Part shown: piece after piece, positions 9,500-17,171 of the stretch
Numbering within the stretch: the first letter of the stretch is position 1
Layout of the letters: each line of letters starts with the position of its first letter
DNA from: Pseudomonadota bacterium
Lineage (GTDB): Bacteria > Desulfobacterota > Desulfovibrionia > Desulfovibrionales > Desulfovibrionaceae
NCBI GenBank assembly: GCA_018816865.1
Contig: JAHIUW010000030.1
Span: 1-64,000 of the forward strand
Length of the DNA stretch: 64,000 bases
Reading direction: 5' to 3'
The notes under the pieces: generated by a model
What the model saw: the letters and a program-made list of their open reading frames with translations, nothing else
Told to the model about the DNA's origin: nothing
Databases searched by the model: none
Position numbers and translations under genes: made by a program

Positions 9500-9961
9500 C
9501 TAGGTCTTGGAATCGGTGAGGATTCCCCGGCCCGATTCCGCGGCAGCGGTGGAGGGCTCGTCTTGGGGCGCGTCGCTCTGGAATGACTGGACCGAGGCCC
9601 ATGATGATTGGGCCGACTGCCCGGATGCCAAGGGGGAGGCGTCGGTCTTGTCGATCAGGGTGCCGCGATCCAAAAGGGCTGCGTTTTCGCCCGGGTCCAG
9701 GGCCGGGGGGAGGTGCACATCGATGTGCTCGATGCGGCTTTCCCAGTGGGAATAGTATTTGATGATCTCTCTGGCCTTGGCCAGAATCTGGCGGGCCCTC
9801 AGCCCGCTGGGCAATCCAGTTTTGATGGCCGAAGTGTTGGCAGCAAAGAGCCCTGTCCTGGAAAATGAACGAGCGGCCTCGATGAAGGCCACTCTTTTGG
9901 CGCGGACTTCCTGTCCTGCGCGCATCAACCTGAGCCATCTTGGGAAACCAGTGGGGAGCAT
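9500..9961 (-). CDS. Hypothetical protein next to flagellin genes
   Basis: A 153-residue protein of unknown function. A good AAGGAAA site lies a few bases before the ATG, and the N-terminal two thirds look like real helical protein (basic start PTGFPRWLRLMRAG, then helices with RQILAKAREIIKYYSHWESR). The last 50 residues are Ser/Ala/Gln-rich and probably disordered. It lies downstream of, and in the same direction as, the flagellin at 10055, separated by 93 bases containing a hairpin. The placement suggests a flagellar accessory or chaperone-like role, but no family is recognised, so that is guesswork. Confidence 0.6.
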   Translation of the reverse strand: MLPTGFPRWLRLMRAGQEVRAKRVAFIEAARSFSRTGLFAANTSAIKTGLPSGLRARQILAKAREIIKYYSHWESRIEHIDVHLPPALDPGENAALLDRGTLIDKTDASPLASGQSAQSSWASVQSFQSDAPQDEPSTAAAESGRGILTDSKT

Positions 9962-9986
9962 GGCATTTCCTTAGTTATGGGCCGAC

Positions 9987-10017
9987 GGCGGGTCTCGGGA
10001 CAACCCCGGGACCCGCC
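9987..10017 (-). terminator. Strong hairpin between flagellin and downstream gene
   Basis: GGCGGGTC (9987-9994) pairs with GACCCGCC (10010-10017), extended inside by CGGG/CCCG. On the minus strand it lies between the flagellin stop and the start of the downstream hypothetical gene. There is no T run, so it may act as a partial terminator or an mRNA 3'-end stabiliser rather than a full stop. Confidence 0.4.
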
Positions 10018-10054
10018 TCACGGCGCATATCCTCACATGTCTCTGGAGAGTGGC

Positions 10055-10954
10055 CTAGCCGCCCAAGAGCGACAGGGCCATTTGGGGCAGGCTGTTGGCC
10101 TGGGCCAGCATGGAGGTTGCTGATTGGGAGATGATCTGCTGCTTGCTGTACTCGGTCATCTCGGTGGCGACATCCACGTCGGAGATGCGGGATTCGGCAG
10201 CTTGCAGATTCTCGGCTTGGATTTCCAGGTTGCTGATGGTGTTGGACAGGCGGTTCTGCATGGCGCCCAGGTGGGCCCGGATATTGTCCTTGGAGACGAT
10301 GGCGCTGTTGATGGCGGCCAGGGCGCTTTGGGCTGCGGACTGGGTGGAGATGGTGTAGCCCGCGGAACCCGCCGCTGCACTGTTGCCGACACCCAGGGCC
10401 GAGGCCGTGCAGTCGCCGATGGTGATGTAGTAATAGTCCTCGGAGGAGTCGTTGCCCGTGCCGAAGTGGACCTTCAGGGGACCGGTGGAGTTCAAGCCGG
10501 AGCCGTCGTGGGCGGCTTCGGTCCCGGACAGGGTGCCGTCCAGGAGCATGATGCCGTTGAAGTCCGTGGCGTTGGCGATACGCGTGATTTCCGAGGCCAT
10601 GGCCTGGTACTCGGAGTCGATGATCATACGCTGGGCGGAACTGTAGGTGCCCGTGGCGGCCTGTTCAGCCAGTTCCTTCATGCGGATCAGCTTTTCATCG
10701 ACGACCTGGAGCGCGCCGTCTGCGGTTTGGATCATCGAGATGGCGTCGTTGGCATTGCGCACCCCCTGGTTCAGGGTGCTGATGTCCGCGCGCATCAATT
10801 CGCGGATCGCCAGGCCTGCTGCATCGTCGGCTGCGGTGTTGATGCGCAGTCCCGAGGACAGCTTGTTGGTCGATGATGCAAGTGCATCATAGGCGTTGCC
10901 CAGGTTCCGGGCCGCGTTCATTGCTATCAAATTGTTGTTGATTACAAGTGACAT
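10055..10954 (-). CDS. Flagellin (first copy)
   Basis: A 299-residue flagellin, the filament subunit exported through the flagellar type III system. Both conserved ends are present: MSLVINNNLIAMNAARNL with the STNKLSSGLRINTAADDAAG segment at the N-terminus, and SRISDVDVATEMTEYSKQQI through LAQANSLPQMALSLLGG at the C-terminus. The central D2-type region is short. I use the ATG at 10954, about 6 bases after a GGGGG stretch; a GTG two codons upstream (10960) is less likely. It is closely similar to the second flagellin 500 bases away. It has a single cysteine at residue 182 (ITIGDCTASAL) where the other copy has serine. No clear sigma-28 or sigma-54 promoter could be found. Confidence 0.95.
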   Translation of the reverse strand: MSLVINNNLIAMNAARNLGNAYDALASSTNKLSSGLRINTAADDAAGLAIRELMRADISTLNQGVRNANDAISMIQTADGALQVVDEKLIRMKELAEQAATGTYSSAQRMIIDSEYQAMASEITRIANATDFNGIMLLDGTLSGTEAAHDGSGLNSTGPLKVHFGTGNDSSEDYYYITIGDCTASALGVGNSAAAGSAGYTISTQSAAQSALAAINSAIVSKDNIRAHLGAMQNRLSNTISNLEIQAENLQAAESRISDVDVATEMTEYSKQQIISQSATSMLAQANSLPQMALSLLGG

Positions 10955-11201
10955 GGTCACCCCCTTTGCTTGTGTTGCCCTATGCGCCGTGTTCGCCGCT
11001 CTGCTTGCTCACCTGGGTAGTTGAAGGAAGGTGAGTGCGGCGTTGCCTATTGTAATGAATGCATTGAAGATTATATTGCCAATATCATGCTGTATTGGAA
11101 CATGATCAATCGCTCTTTGATTGACAGCCTGTTGAATCTTTATACGAGCGACTGTTGGCAATATATCCATGAGGCATTCATTTATTTCTTTTTAAAGAGA
11201 A

Positions 11202-11232
11202 GCCCGTCCGGTGGGTCTAGGGCCGGACGGGC
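11202..11232 (-). terminator. GC-rich hairpin between the two flagellin genes
   Basis: GCCCGTCCGG (11202-11211) pairs perfectly with CCGGACGGGC (11223-11232). Read on the minus strand it is followed by TTCTCTTTAAAAAG. It lies about 130 bases beyond the main terminator of the upstream flagellin, so it may be a back-up terminator. The rest of 10961-11450 shows no gene. Confidence 0.45.
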
Positions 11233-11362
11233 GATGGGAAGGGAATTGAGGTTCGTTGGGACCGGGTAAATCCCTTGGGGAGGGGGTGTTGGCGGGAAGC
11301 CGTCTTCACCCGGTCTCAGCTTGATATACGAGCCTGAAGGCCGCTCTCATCCATGGACGCGC

Positions 11363-11397
11363 AAAAAAAGACCCCGCCCAGGAGGGAGCGGGGTCTT
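11363..11397 (-). terminator. Rho-independent terminator of second flagellin
   Basis: On the minus strand AAGACCCCGC pairs with GCGGGGTCTT (plus-strand arms 11368-11377 and 11388-11397), followed directly by a run of T (plus-strand A at 11363-11369). It begins about 50 bases after the flagellin stop, so the two flagellin genes are probably separate transcripts. Confidence 0.85.
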
Positions 11398-11450
11398 GAG
11401 AAGCAGAGCCGGGCCGTGCTTTTGGTGGCCTGGTTCCGGTTTGCTGAAGG

Positions 11451-12347
11451 TTAGCCCAGCAGCGACAGGGCCAACTGGGGCAGGCTGTTGGCCTGGGCCA
11501 GCATGGATGTCGCCGACTGGGAGATGATCTGCTGCTTGCTGTATTCGGTCATCTCGGTGGCCACATCCACATCGGAGATGCGGGATTCGGCGGCCTGGAG
11601 GTTCTCCGCCTGAATTTGCAGGTTGGAAACCGTGTTGGACAGGCGGTTCTGCAAGGCGCCCAGGTTGGCGCGGACGTTGTCCTTGGAGACGATGGCGCTG
11701 TTGATGGCTTCCAGAGCGCCCTGGGCCGCGGACTGGGTGGAGATTGTATAGCCTGCGGAACCCGCAGCCGCACTGTTGCCGACACCCAGGGCCGAGGCCG
11801 TGGAATTGTTGATCTGCACGTAGTAGTAGTCCTCGGCACTGTCGTTGCCTGAGCCGAAGTGGATCTTCATGGGACCGGTGGAGTTCAGGCCCGAGCCGTC
11901 GAAGCTCGAGGCGCTGCCGGAGAGGTTGCCATTGAGCAGATAGATGCCGTTGAAGTCCGTGGCGTTGGCGATTCGGGTGATTTCCGAGGCCATGGCCTGG
12001 TACTCGGAGTCGATGATCATGCGCTGGGCGGAACTGTAGGTACCCGTGGCGGCCTGCTCGGCCAGTTCCTTCATGCGGATCAGCTTTTCATCGATGACCT
12101 GGAGCGCGCCGTCGGCGGTCTGGATCATCGAGATGGCGTCGTTGGCGTTGCGCACGCCCTGGTTCAGGGCGGAGATGTCTGAACGCATCAGCTCCCTAAC
12201 GGCCAGGCCGGCGGCGTCGTCGGCTGCGGTGGTGATGCGCAGACCCGAAGACAGCTTGTTGGTGGAAGACGAAAGCGCACTGTACGCATTGCCCAGGTTG
12301 CGGGCGGCCGTCATGGCTACGATATTGTTGTTGATAACCAGAGACAT
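11451..12347 (-). CDS. Flagellin (second copy)
   Basis: A 298-residue flagellin closely similar along its whole length to the copy at 10055-10954, with the same conserved termini (MSLVINNNIVAMTAARNL; SLPQLALSLLG) and a small variable middle (LLNGNLSGSASSFDGSGL). The ATG at 12347 has TGGAGGG 6-12 bases before it and aligns exactly with the other copy; an upstream in-frame ATG at 12404 would add 19 non-flagellin residues. It has no cysteine. It has its own terminator. The upstream 590 bases to the next gene contain an AT-rich core at about 12535-12575 that may carry its promoter, but no sigma-28 box was recognised. Which copy dominates in the filament cannot be told from sequence. Confidence 0.95.
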   Translation of the reverse strand: MSLVINNNIVAMTAARNLGNAYSALSSSTNKLSSGLRITTAADDAAGLAVRELMRSDISALNQGVRNANDAISMIQTADGALQVIDEKLIRMKELAEQAATGTYSSAQRMIIDSEYQAMASEITRIANATDFNGIYLLNGNLSGSASSFDGSGLNSTGPMKIHFGSGNDSAEDYYYVQINNSTASALGVGNSAAAGSAGYTISTQSAAQGALEAINSAIVSKDNVRANLGALQNRLSNTVSNLQIQAENLQAAESRISDVDVATEMTEYSKQQIISQSATSMLAQANSLPQLALSLLG

Positions 12348-12938
12348 AGATATCCCTCCATAGATTTGAAGATTGCTTCCTTGCTTGGGTTCCCTCGAAA
12401 ACATCCCCGGGCAGACAAGTCCTCCTGGTTTTTCCGGGATGATTTGCCTGCGTTGTCGTCGGAACGGGAAAACCCAATAGTCGCGCTTGAGGGGAGGGAG
12501 GGAAGATTGGCTGAAATTCGATCGTAACTATATGATTTATCTTGTTTAATAATAAATATTCAAGTCTTGAGATATCATCCACGCCGTTCAAAACATCCAT
12601 GAAAAAACCGCTTTCAAGGGCCTTTTTGGGGGCCTCAGTCGGCTGGTCACGACCGCGCGTTGCCCGGCGTTGCATCGGCCACATTTTTCTTGTTCAACAT
12701 TGACGTTTCTTAACTAGGTGCTGAGCTGCTCAGGGCTCTATTGTCAGGGCAAGGCTCGTGAAGGGGCCGTGCCGAATCGCGCCGTCACGGGCGGGTTCCT
12801 GAAAGGTGATGTTGTGCTTTGTGCGGTGTGCGCGGCTTAAGCCCTCACTTGCAGCCATGTCCCGGATCTTGCCCGGTTCGGGACGAGATTGTTGGCCGTG
12901 CCCGCCATCCAAGTCACAACCAAATGGAGGTTTCGGAT
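12348..12938. other. Divergent intergenic region, flagellin / Spy-like gene
   Basis: About 590 bases separate the divergent flagellin and Spy-like genes. It holds an AT-rich block at about 12535-12575 and otherwise ordinary G+C-rich sequence. GGA triplets occur in the flagellin leader close to its start, compatible with CsrA-type control but not specific. I see no gene here. Confidence 0.4.
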
Positions 12939-13454
12939 ATGAGGAAGATCATTGTGACGCTCGCCCTTGTGCTGGGATGCAGCTCTGTGGCCTGGGGATT
13001 CTTCCCCGGAGGGCCGGGGCCTCACGGGAAGGGCCTGGGAGTGGAGATGCTGCGGACATGGTTTGAACTGGATCTGAGCGACGCCCAGAAAACCCAGGCG
13101 GCGTCGATCCTGAAGCAGTACCGAGAGGAAATAATCAAGAAGCGCGAGGCCGTGCGCATGGCCTTTGAGCAGGCGCACCAGACCCGCCCGGCTCCGGACA
13201 AGTTCGACGAGTCCGCCGTGCGCAAGGGGCATAAGCTCATTTCGGCGGCCAGGGTCGAAATCATGGTGCTCAGGGAAAAGATCCTCAGCGAGCTGTATGC
13301 CATCCTGACGCCGGAGCAGCAGAAGATTCTGGAAACCCGGATGTGGGCTGTCCAGAAGCCTGGGTCTGGCCTCGGCGAGGGCAAGCCTATGGGCAAGCCC
13401 GGACCTGAAGACGAATTGCCTTTGCTGGACGCCTTTATCAAGGCCCACGGTTAG
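12939..13454 (+). CDS. Periplasmic Spy/CpxP-like (LTxxQ) protein
   Basis: A 171-residue protein with a signal peptide (MRKIIVTLALVLGCSSVAWG) and an all-helical body carrying LDLSDAQKTQ and LTPEQQKILE, which resemble the paired LTxxQ motifs of the Spy/CpxP family of periplasmic chaperones and metal- or stress-response proteins. The Gly/Pro-rich stretch after the signal (FFPGGPGPHGKG) also fits that family. I choose the ATG at 12939, which has TGGAGG upstream and starts the signal peptide; longer in-frame starts would bury it. A terminator follows at 13559. Partner proteins of a Cpx system are not nearby. Confidence 0.7.
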   Translation: MRKIIVTLALVLGCSSVAWGFFPGGPGPHGKGLGVEMLRTWFELDLSDAQKTQAASILKQYREEIIKKREAVRMAFEQAHQTRPAPDKFDESAVRKGHKLISAARVEIMVLREKILSELYAILTPEQQKILETRMWAVQKPGSGLGEGKPMGKPGPEDELPLLDAFIKAHG

Positions 13455-13517
13455 GGGCACCGGCTAAGGCCACAACAACGAGGGCTCATCGTGAGGGCCC
13501 ATAGCTGAGACTCCATA

Positions 13518-13584
13518 GCGGACAGCGGTCCTGACCGGTCCGCACTCCTCACCCTGCGCGAACCCCGGCCTCGGCTGGGGTTCG
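13518..13584 (+). terminator. Hairpin and terminator after Spy-like gene
   Basis: CGAACCCC (13559-13566) pairs with GGGGTTCG (13577-13584), followed by TTGTTTGTATTG. A second inverted repeat, GCGGAC/GTCCGC at 13518-13543, lies just before it. The pair probably ends the Spy-like transcript. Confidence 0.65.
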
Positions 13585-13672
13585 TTGTTTGTATTGTGTT
13601 GGCGGGGCAGTGTGTTAGGGTTGCCTGGCCCTGGCGGATTGGCCTGGGCGCATCCTCTTGCAGGGCCATGGC

Positions 13673-14419
13673 ATGGAACTCACGCTGATTCTGGCCGTTC
13701 AGACCGCCTTCGTCATCGCCGCCTTTCTAAAAGGCGTGACGGGGCTGGGCTTTTCAACGCTGTGTCTGGGCATGATCGCCAGCTTCGTGGACATTCGGTT
13801 GTCCATCCCGCTGGTGATTCTGCCGTCCCTGACCAGCAACGTCCTGGTGATGATCGACGCGGGACATTTCCGGAGCACCTTCAGGCGGTTTATGCCGATG
13901 TTTGCCTGCGCGCTGCCGGGATTGCTGATGGGACTGTGGCTGTTGGACAACCTGCCCGGCGAGCGGCCACGTTTCGTGCTCGGGTTCGTCCTGGCCAGCT
14001 ATGGGGTCTGGGGCCTGTTCCAGGGTGTCTATGTGTTGCCCGGGGTCTGGCAACGGCGGCTGATGGGGCCCGTGGGTCTCGTCACCGGGGTGATCAACGG
14101 CCTGACCGGCTCACAGATCATGCCCATCCTGCCGTATCTGCTTTCTCTGGGGCTCTCCAAGGACATCGTGGTCCAGGCCATCAACACCTCGTTCACCATC
14201 TCCAGCCTGGTCATGCTCGTGGGCCTGGGCAAGCTGGGGCTGCTGTCCACGAACCTGCTGCTGGTTTCGGCGGCGGGTATCCTGCCCGTGGCGTTAGGTA
14301 TCCGGCTGGGGGGCCGGGTACGCAGGCGAGTGTCCGAGGCCCGCTTCCGGGTCATGGTGTTGTGGATGCTGGTTCTGTTGGGCGCGAGCCTGATCGTGCG
14401 TAGTTGGGGGGCGTTCTGA
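13673..14419 (+). CDS. TauE/SafE family membrane permease
   Basis: A 248-residue hydrophobic protein with about eight predicted membrane spans and the two-repeat character of the TauE/SafE (DUF81) family, which moves sulfite, sulfoacetate or other small anions across the inner membrane. The AFLKGVTGLGFSTL motif near residue 20 and GVINGLTGSQIMPI near 140 are the matching conserved halves. I start at the ATG at 13673, since a TTG at 13658 adds only five residues. The substrate cannot be told from sequence; sulfite or a related sulfur anion is a guess for a sulfate-reducer-like host. No operon partner is evident. Confidence 0.8.
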   Translation: MELTLILAVQTAFVIAAFLKGVTGLGFSTLCLGMIASFVDIRLSIPLVILPSLTSNVLVMIDAGHFRSTFRRFMPMFACALPGLLMGLWLLDNLPGERPRFVLGFVLASYGVWGLFQGVYVLPGVWQRRLMGPVGLVTGVINGLTGSQIMPILPYLLSLGLSKDIVVQAINTSFTISSLVMLVGLGKLGLLSTNLLLVSAAGILPVALGIRLGGRVRRRVSEARFRVMVLWMLVLLGASLIVRSWGAF

Positions 14420-14501
14420 TTTTGTTAAGACTGGAAGCCAAAGCTAGAAGATTGACGCAGGGCCCTGCGCGAGTGGTGTTGCCTCGGTTTGCTGCCGTTC
14501 C

Positions 14502-14613
14502 TTTTTGCCTCCGGAGGCCAAGGGGCCTATGGGGGCGGGGTAATTTCGGCCTTCGACCTCATTACCGATGCCCCCCCCCTATGTCCCCTTTGGAATCCCC
14601 TCACCCCCAAAGC
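14502..14613. repeat. Intergenic repeat, copy 1
   Basis: About 112 bases closely matching 16241-16352 in the same orientation. Both share GCCTCCGGxGGCCAAGGGGCC, then TATGGGGGCGGGG, an AATTTCGGC core, and end in CCCCTCACCCCCAAAGCAA. The left arm (CCAAGGGGCC) can pair with the right arm region (CCCCTTTGG), so the transcript could fold into a long hairpin. This copy lies between the TauE-like gene and the GNAT gene. It looks like a dispersed non-coding repeat rather than a gene. Confidence 0.8.
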
Positions 14614-14676
14614 AAAGCCGGAGTATGGAGCGTACAATTCTGCTTCCAGACAATCGAAAAGATAAGAACAGCTTTT

Positions 14677-15171
14677 CTATAAGATCAACCCCATCTCCCG
14701 CCACTGGGCCCCGCCGTGAGTGCAGGCCGACGGACCCCGGTCCATGAACCCCAGGCGTGCATAGAATGGGACCAAGGCGTCCTTGCATAGCAGCAGCACC
14801 TGCCGTCGCCCCTGGCTGCGGGCTTCGCTGATGAAATGGCGCATCAGCTGCGCCCCCAGCCCGTTCCCGCGTTGCTCCGAGAGCACGGCAAGGGAAAAGA
14901 CCACGATGTTTTGACCCGCAGGATCGTGTCCCACAAGAGCCTTGAAGGCCTCGTCCGAGATGTCGTCCTTGGCGGTGGCGCCGCTGTTGACCTGTCCCAG
15001 GATTGAACCCCGGCATTCGGCCACGTAGAATCCCTTGGGGAAGTCCCTGATGCGGATGGCGATATTTTCGCGCGAGGCCGCCTCGCTGGCGGGAAAACAG
15101 GCGAGTTCGATCTCCAGGCAGGCATCAAGGTCGGCTGGAACGGCCTGACGGATGGTGATGGTTTCGTTCAT
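14677..15171 (-). CDS. GNAT family N-acetyltransferase
   Basis: A 164-residue single-domain GNAT enzyme that should transfer an acetyl group from acetyl-CoA to an amine. It has the motif B/A layout: VVFSLAVLSEQRGNGLGAQLM, a form of the Q/RxxGxG/A pyrophosphate loop at about residues 95-112, and a C-terminal FYARLGFMDRG. The N-terminal ITIRQAVPADLDACLEIE also fits. GAGG lies 6 bases before the ATG at 15171. The best resemblance is to bacterial relatives of arylalkylamine acetyltransferases, but the substrate is unknown. It is divergent from the DUF374 gene and lies between the two intergenic repeats. Confidence 0.82.
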   Translation of the reverse strand: MNETITIRQAVPADLDACLEIELACFPASEAASRENIAIRIRDFPKGFYVAECRGSILGQVNSGATAKDDISDEAFKALVGHDPAGQNIVVFSLAVLSEQRGNGLGAQLMRHFISEARSQGRRQVLLLCKDALVPFYARLGFMDRGPSACTHGGAQWREMGLIL

Positions 15172-15429
15172 GGAGGGCCTCATAACGCGGATGCCTTGAA
15201 AAATGAAGCGCCGCGGGGGCGGGATCGAAGAAATTCCCTGGGCAGGATCGGAGAAACAGGACCTTCCGGGCTCTTTTGGGTCTTATGGCTCAGGGGCACG
15301 TTACTGAGTACCACCGGGGCAAAACACATCTGCCGCGCGGATAAACCGGGGCAGTGGGGATGCAAAGCAAAGCCTTGCCCTCTTGATGCTCAGATTATAG
15401 ATGTGTGGGAAAGAGGAATCATTCCAACG

Positions 15430-16077
15430 ATGAAAATATCCATCAATCCACTGCGATTTGCGCCTTTCATTGCCGGCCTGTTCAGGGTCTGGCTGTCCAC
15501 CATGCGTTTCAGCACCACCGAAAACATGGAAGCGATCCTGGAACTCAACAAGAGCGGCCAGTCCCTGGTGATTGCCCTGTGGCATGACGAGCTTTTTTCC
15601 ATCGCCGGGTATGGCTGCCTCAACACCACGGGGCTGGTGGGCATTGTCAGCCCCAGCAAGGATGGCGAGTTTGTGGCTATTGTGATGGAGCGGCTTGGCC
15701 AGGCCACGGTGCGCGGCTCGAGTTCCCGGGGTGGCGTGCGGGCGTTGTTGCAGGCCAAGCGCCTGATGGACAGGGAAAATAAGATGGCGGTGTTTGCGGT
15801 GGATGGCCCGCGTGGACCACGGCACGAGCCCAAGGATGGGGCCATTTTTCTTGCCCAGCATGCCGGGGCGTTGATTGTCCCGATCCGGGCCTATCCGGCG
15901 AAAAAGAAGGTTTTTGAGAAAGCCTGGGACAAGTTTCAATTGCCGTATCCGTTTACCAGCTGCCAGCTGGTGTTTGGGGAGCCTTACGCAGTCACGGATG
16001 AGAAACTGGATGCGGATGTGCTCGCAAAAGAGCGGGAACGGATGAAGGCGAAGCTGGATGCGCTGAGGCCGGAATAG
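15430..16077 (+). CDS. DUF374 lysophospholipid acyltransferase-like protein
   Basis: A 215-residue protein of the DUF374 family, related to glycerol-phosphate and lipid A acyltransferases. Characteristic pieces are VIALWHDELFSIAG (the HxxxD/E-like catalytic site, near residue 52), SPSKDGEFVA, RGSSSRGGVRAL and AVDGPRGPRHEPKDGAIFLA. Members are thought to act on lipid A or phospholipid at the inner membrane. I start at the ATG at 15430, where family similarity begins; the reading frame is open 78 codons further upstream without homology. A terminator follows at 16104. Confidence 0.75.
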   Translation: MKISINPLRFAPFIAGLFRVWLSTMRFSTTENMEAILELNKSGQSLVIALWHDELFSIAGYGCLNTTGLVGIVSPSKDGEFVAIVMERLGQATVRGSSSRGGVRALLQAKRLMDRENKMAVFAVDGPRGPRHEPKDGAIFLAQHAGALIVPIRAYPAKKKVFEKAWDKFQLPYPFTSCQLVFGEPYAVTDEKLDADVLAKERERMKAKLDALRPE

Positions 16078-16103
16078 CTGTTCTTAGATTAAGAATCGAA
16101 GGG

Positions 16104-16130
16104 AGGGACGCTGAGGCGTCCCTTTTTATT
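16104..16130 (+). terminator. Terminator of DUF374 gene
   Basis: AGGGACG (16104-16110) pairs with CGTCCCT (16117-16123) around a 6-base loop and is followed by TTTTATT. It lies 27 bases after the DUF374 stop codon. Confidence 0.85.
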
Positions 16131-16240
16131 GGTCATTTTTTGGGGGAGGGGAGTAGGGGCGGATGGTTTGAAGGGGTTGTATTGTCTGGGAAGGAGCCAT
16201 TTGCTTTGGGCGAAGGCTTGCTCGTATGTATTGCAATGTT

Positions 16241-16352
16241 TTCATGCCTCCGGCGGCCAAGGGGCCTATGGGGGCGGGGAAATTTCGGCTTGGGGCCTCA
16301 TTTCCAATGCCCCCCTCTGGCCCCCTTGGAACCCCCTCACCCCCAAAGCAAT
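16241..16352. repeat. Intergenic repeat, copy 2
   Basis: Second copy of the repeat at 14502-14613, same orientation, with near identity in both arms and a divergent core (GGCTTGGGGCCTCATTTCCAA against GGCCTTCGACCTCATTACCG at the same place). Its arms (CCAAGGGGCC and GGCCCCCTTGG) are more perfectly complementary than in copy 1, so a stable long hairpin is possible. It lies between the DUF374 terminator and the lipoprotein gene that ends at 16410. Confidence 0.8.
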
Positions 16353-16409
16353 GAGAAGCAGAGTCTTCCTGTTATTCAGCCGCAAGGAGCTGAATCGGGA
16401 GAGGAAGGC

Positions 16410-16985
16410 CTAATGGATTTCGACTTGGCGCATCATCTCTTGCAGGGCGGGATAAGCTCCAACGTGAGCGAAACCCATCCCAACATAGAGGATAAGTACC
16501 TCCTCTGCGTCGGAACTTTCTACGAAGTGATAAGCATACTCATAATTATTCCCTCGACAGTAAGCACAAAAAACAGAGGGTGAAATGAGATTGGCAGTCT
16601 TAAGAGGAAGGCCAGCCTTACCACATACGGCTTCTCCTTTTTCTTGTTCGCTGTAGTCTCCGGAGTAGACCATGTTGGCGAAGCTCTCTGTAGTCGCCTT
16701 GGGCGGATAGACGAACACCACGGCTCTGGAATGCTCGGATGCCTCACCATAGATGACGGCAATAGCCGTGAATTCTAGACCAGACTTGTCACGCATGGTT
16801 TCAACAATAGCCCCCTTCCATGCCCCGAGCAGTGGGAATTCAACCCCGGTGTCCAGGACATGGACCCACTTTTGACCTTCACGCATAACAATCTCAGCGG
16901 TACCGGGTTTGGAAGACTTCGTCGTTGTCATTGCACAACCGGACAGAATCACAACAAAAAAGATGAGGAGAAGGTGTTTCTTCAT
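16410..16985 (-). CDS. Hypothetical lipoprotein
   Basis: A 191-residue protein with a lipoprotein signal peptide: MKKHLLLIFFVVILSGCAM with the LSGC lipobox, cleaved before Cys17. The mature part has four further cysteines, two of them in FCAYCRG, but no family is recognised. The ATG at 16985 places the signal peptide correctly; an upstream in-frame codon at 17039 would not. Composition is more AT-rich than neighbours, a possible sign of acquisition. It lies just downstream of the lysA terminator and so is probably its own transcript. Confidence 0.65.
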   Translation of the reverse strand: MKKHLLLIFFVVILSGCAMTTTKSSKPGTAEIVMREGQKWVHVLDTGVEFPLLGAWKGAIVETMRDKSGLEFTAIAVIYGEASEHSRAVVFVYPPKATTESFANMVYSGDYSEQEKGEAVCGKAGLPLKTANLISPSVFCAYCRGNNYEYAYHFVESSDAEEVLILYVGMGFAHVGAYPALQEMMRQVEIH

Positions 16986-17070
16986 GCTGCATGACTCCCT
17001 TTGGGAGTAGCGATAGCAGAAGACGAGAATAACGGGCAAGGGTTAATCGATCTTCCGATTGGGTGTTGGT

Positions 17071-17105
17071 GAAAAAGAAACCGGCCCCGCAAGGCGGGGC
17101 CGGTT
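17071..17105 (-). terminator. Terminator of the xerD-to-lysA gene run
   Basis: A perfect 12-bp stem, AACCGGCCCCGC (17079-17090) with GCGGGGCCGGTT (17094-17105), followed on the minus strand by TTTCTTTTTC. It lies about 65 bases after lysA and should end the long minus-strand transcript. Confidence 0.9.
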
Positions 17106-17171
17106 GTATTGAAGAAATGTGAGTTTGGGCAGAATCGCTGCGGCTTTTGACTCGCCGCAGGTCGCCGAGGG

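Noticed and set aside
14404-14682. Forward ORF over the first intergenic repeat
   Set aside because: It is mainly a translation of the repeat; a similar frame lies over copy 2 and neither has a start signal.
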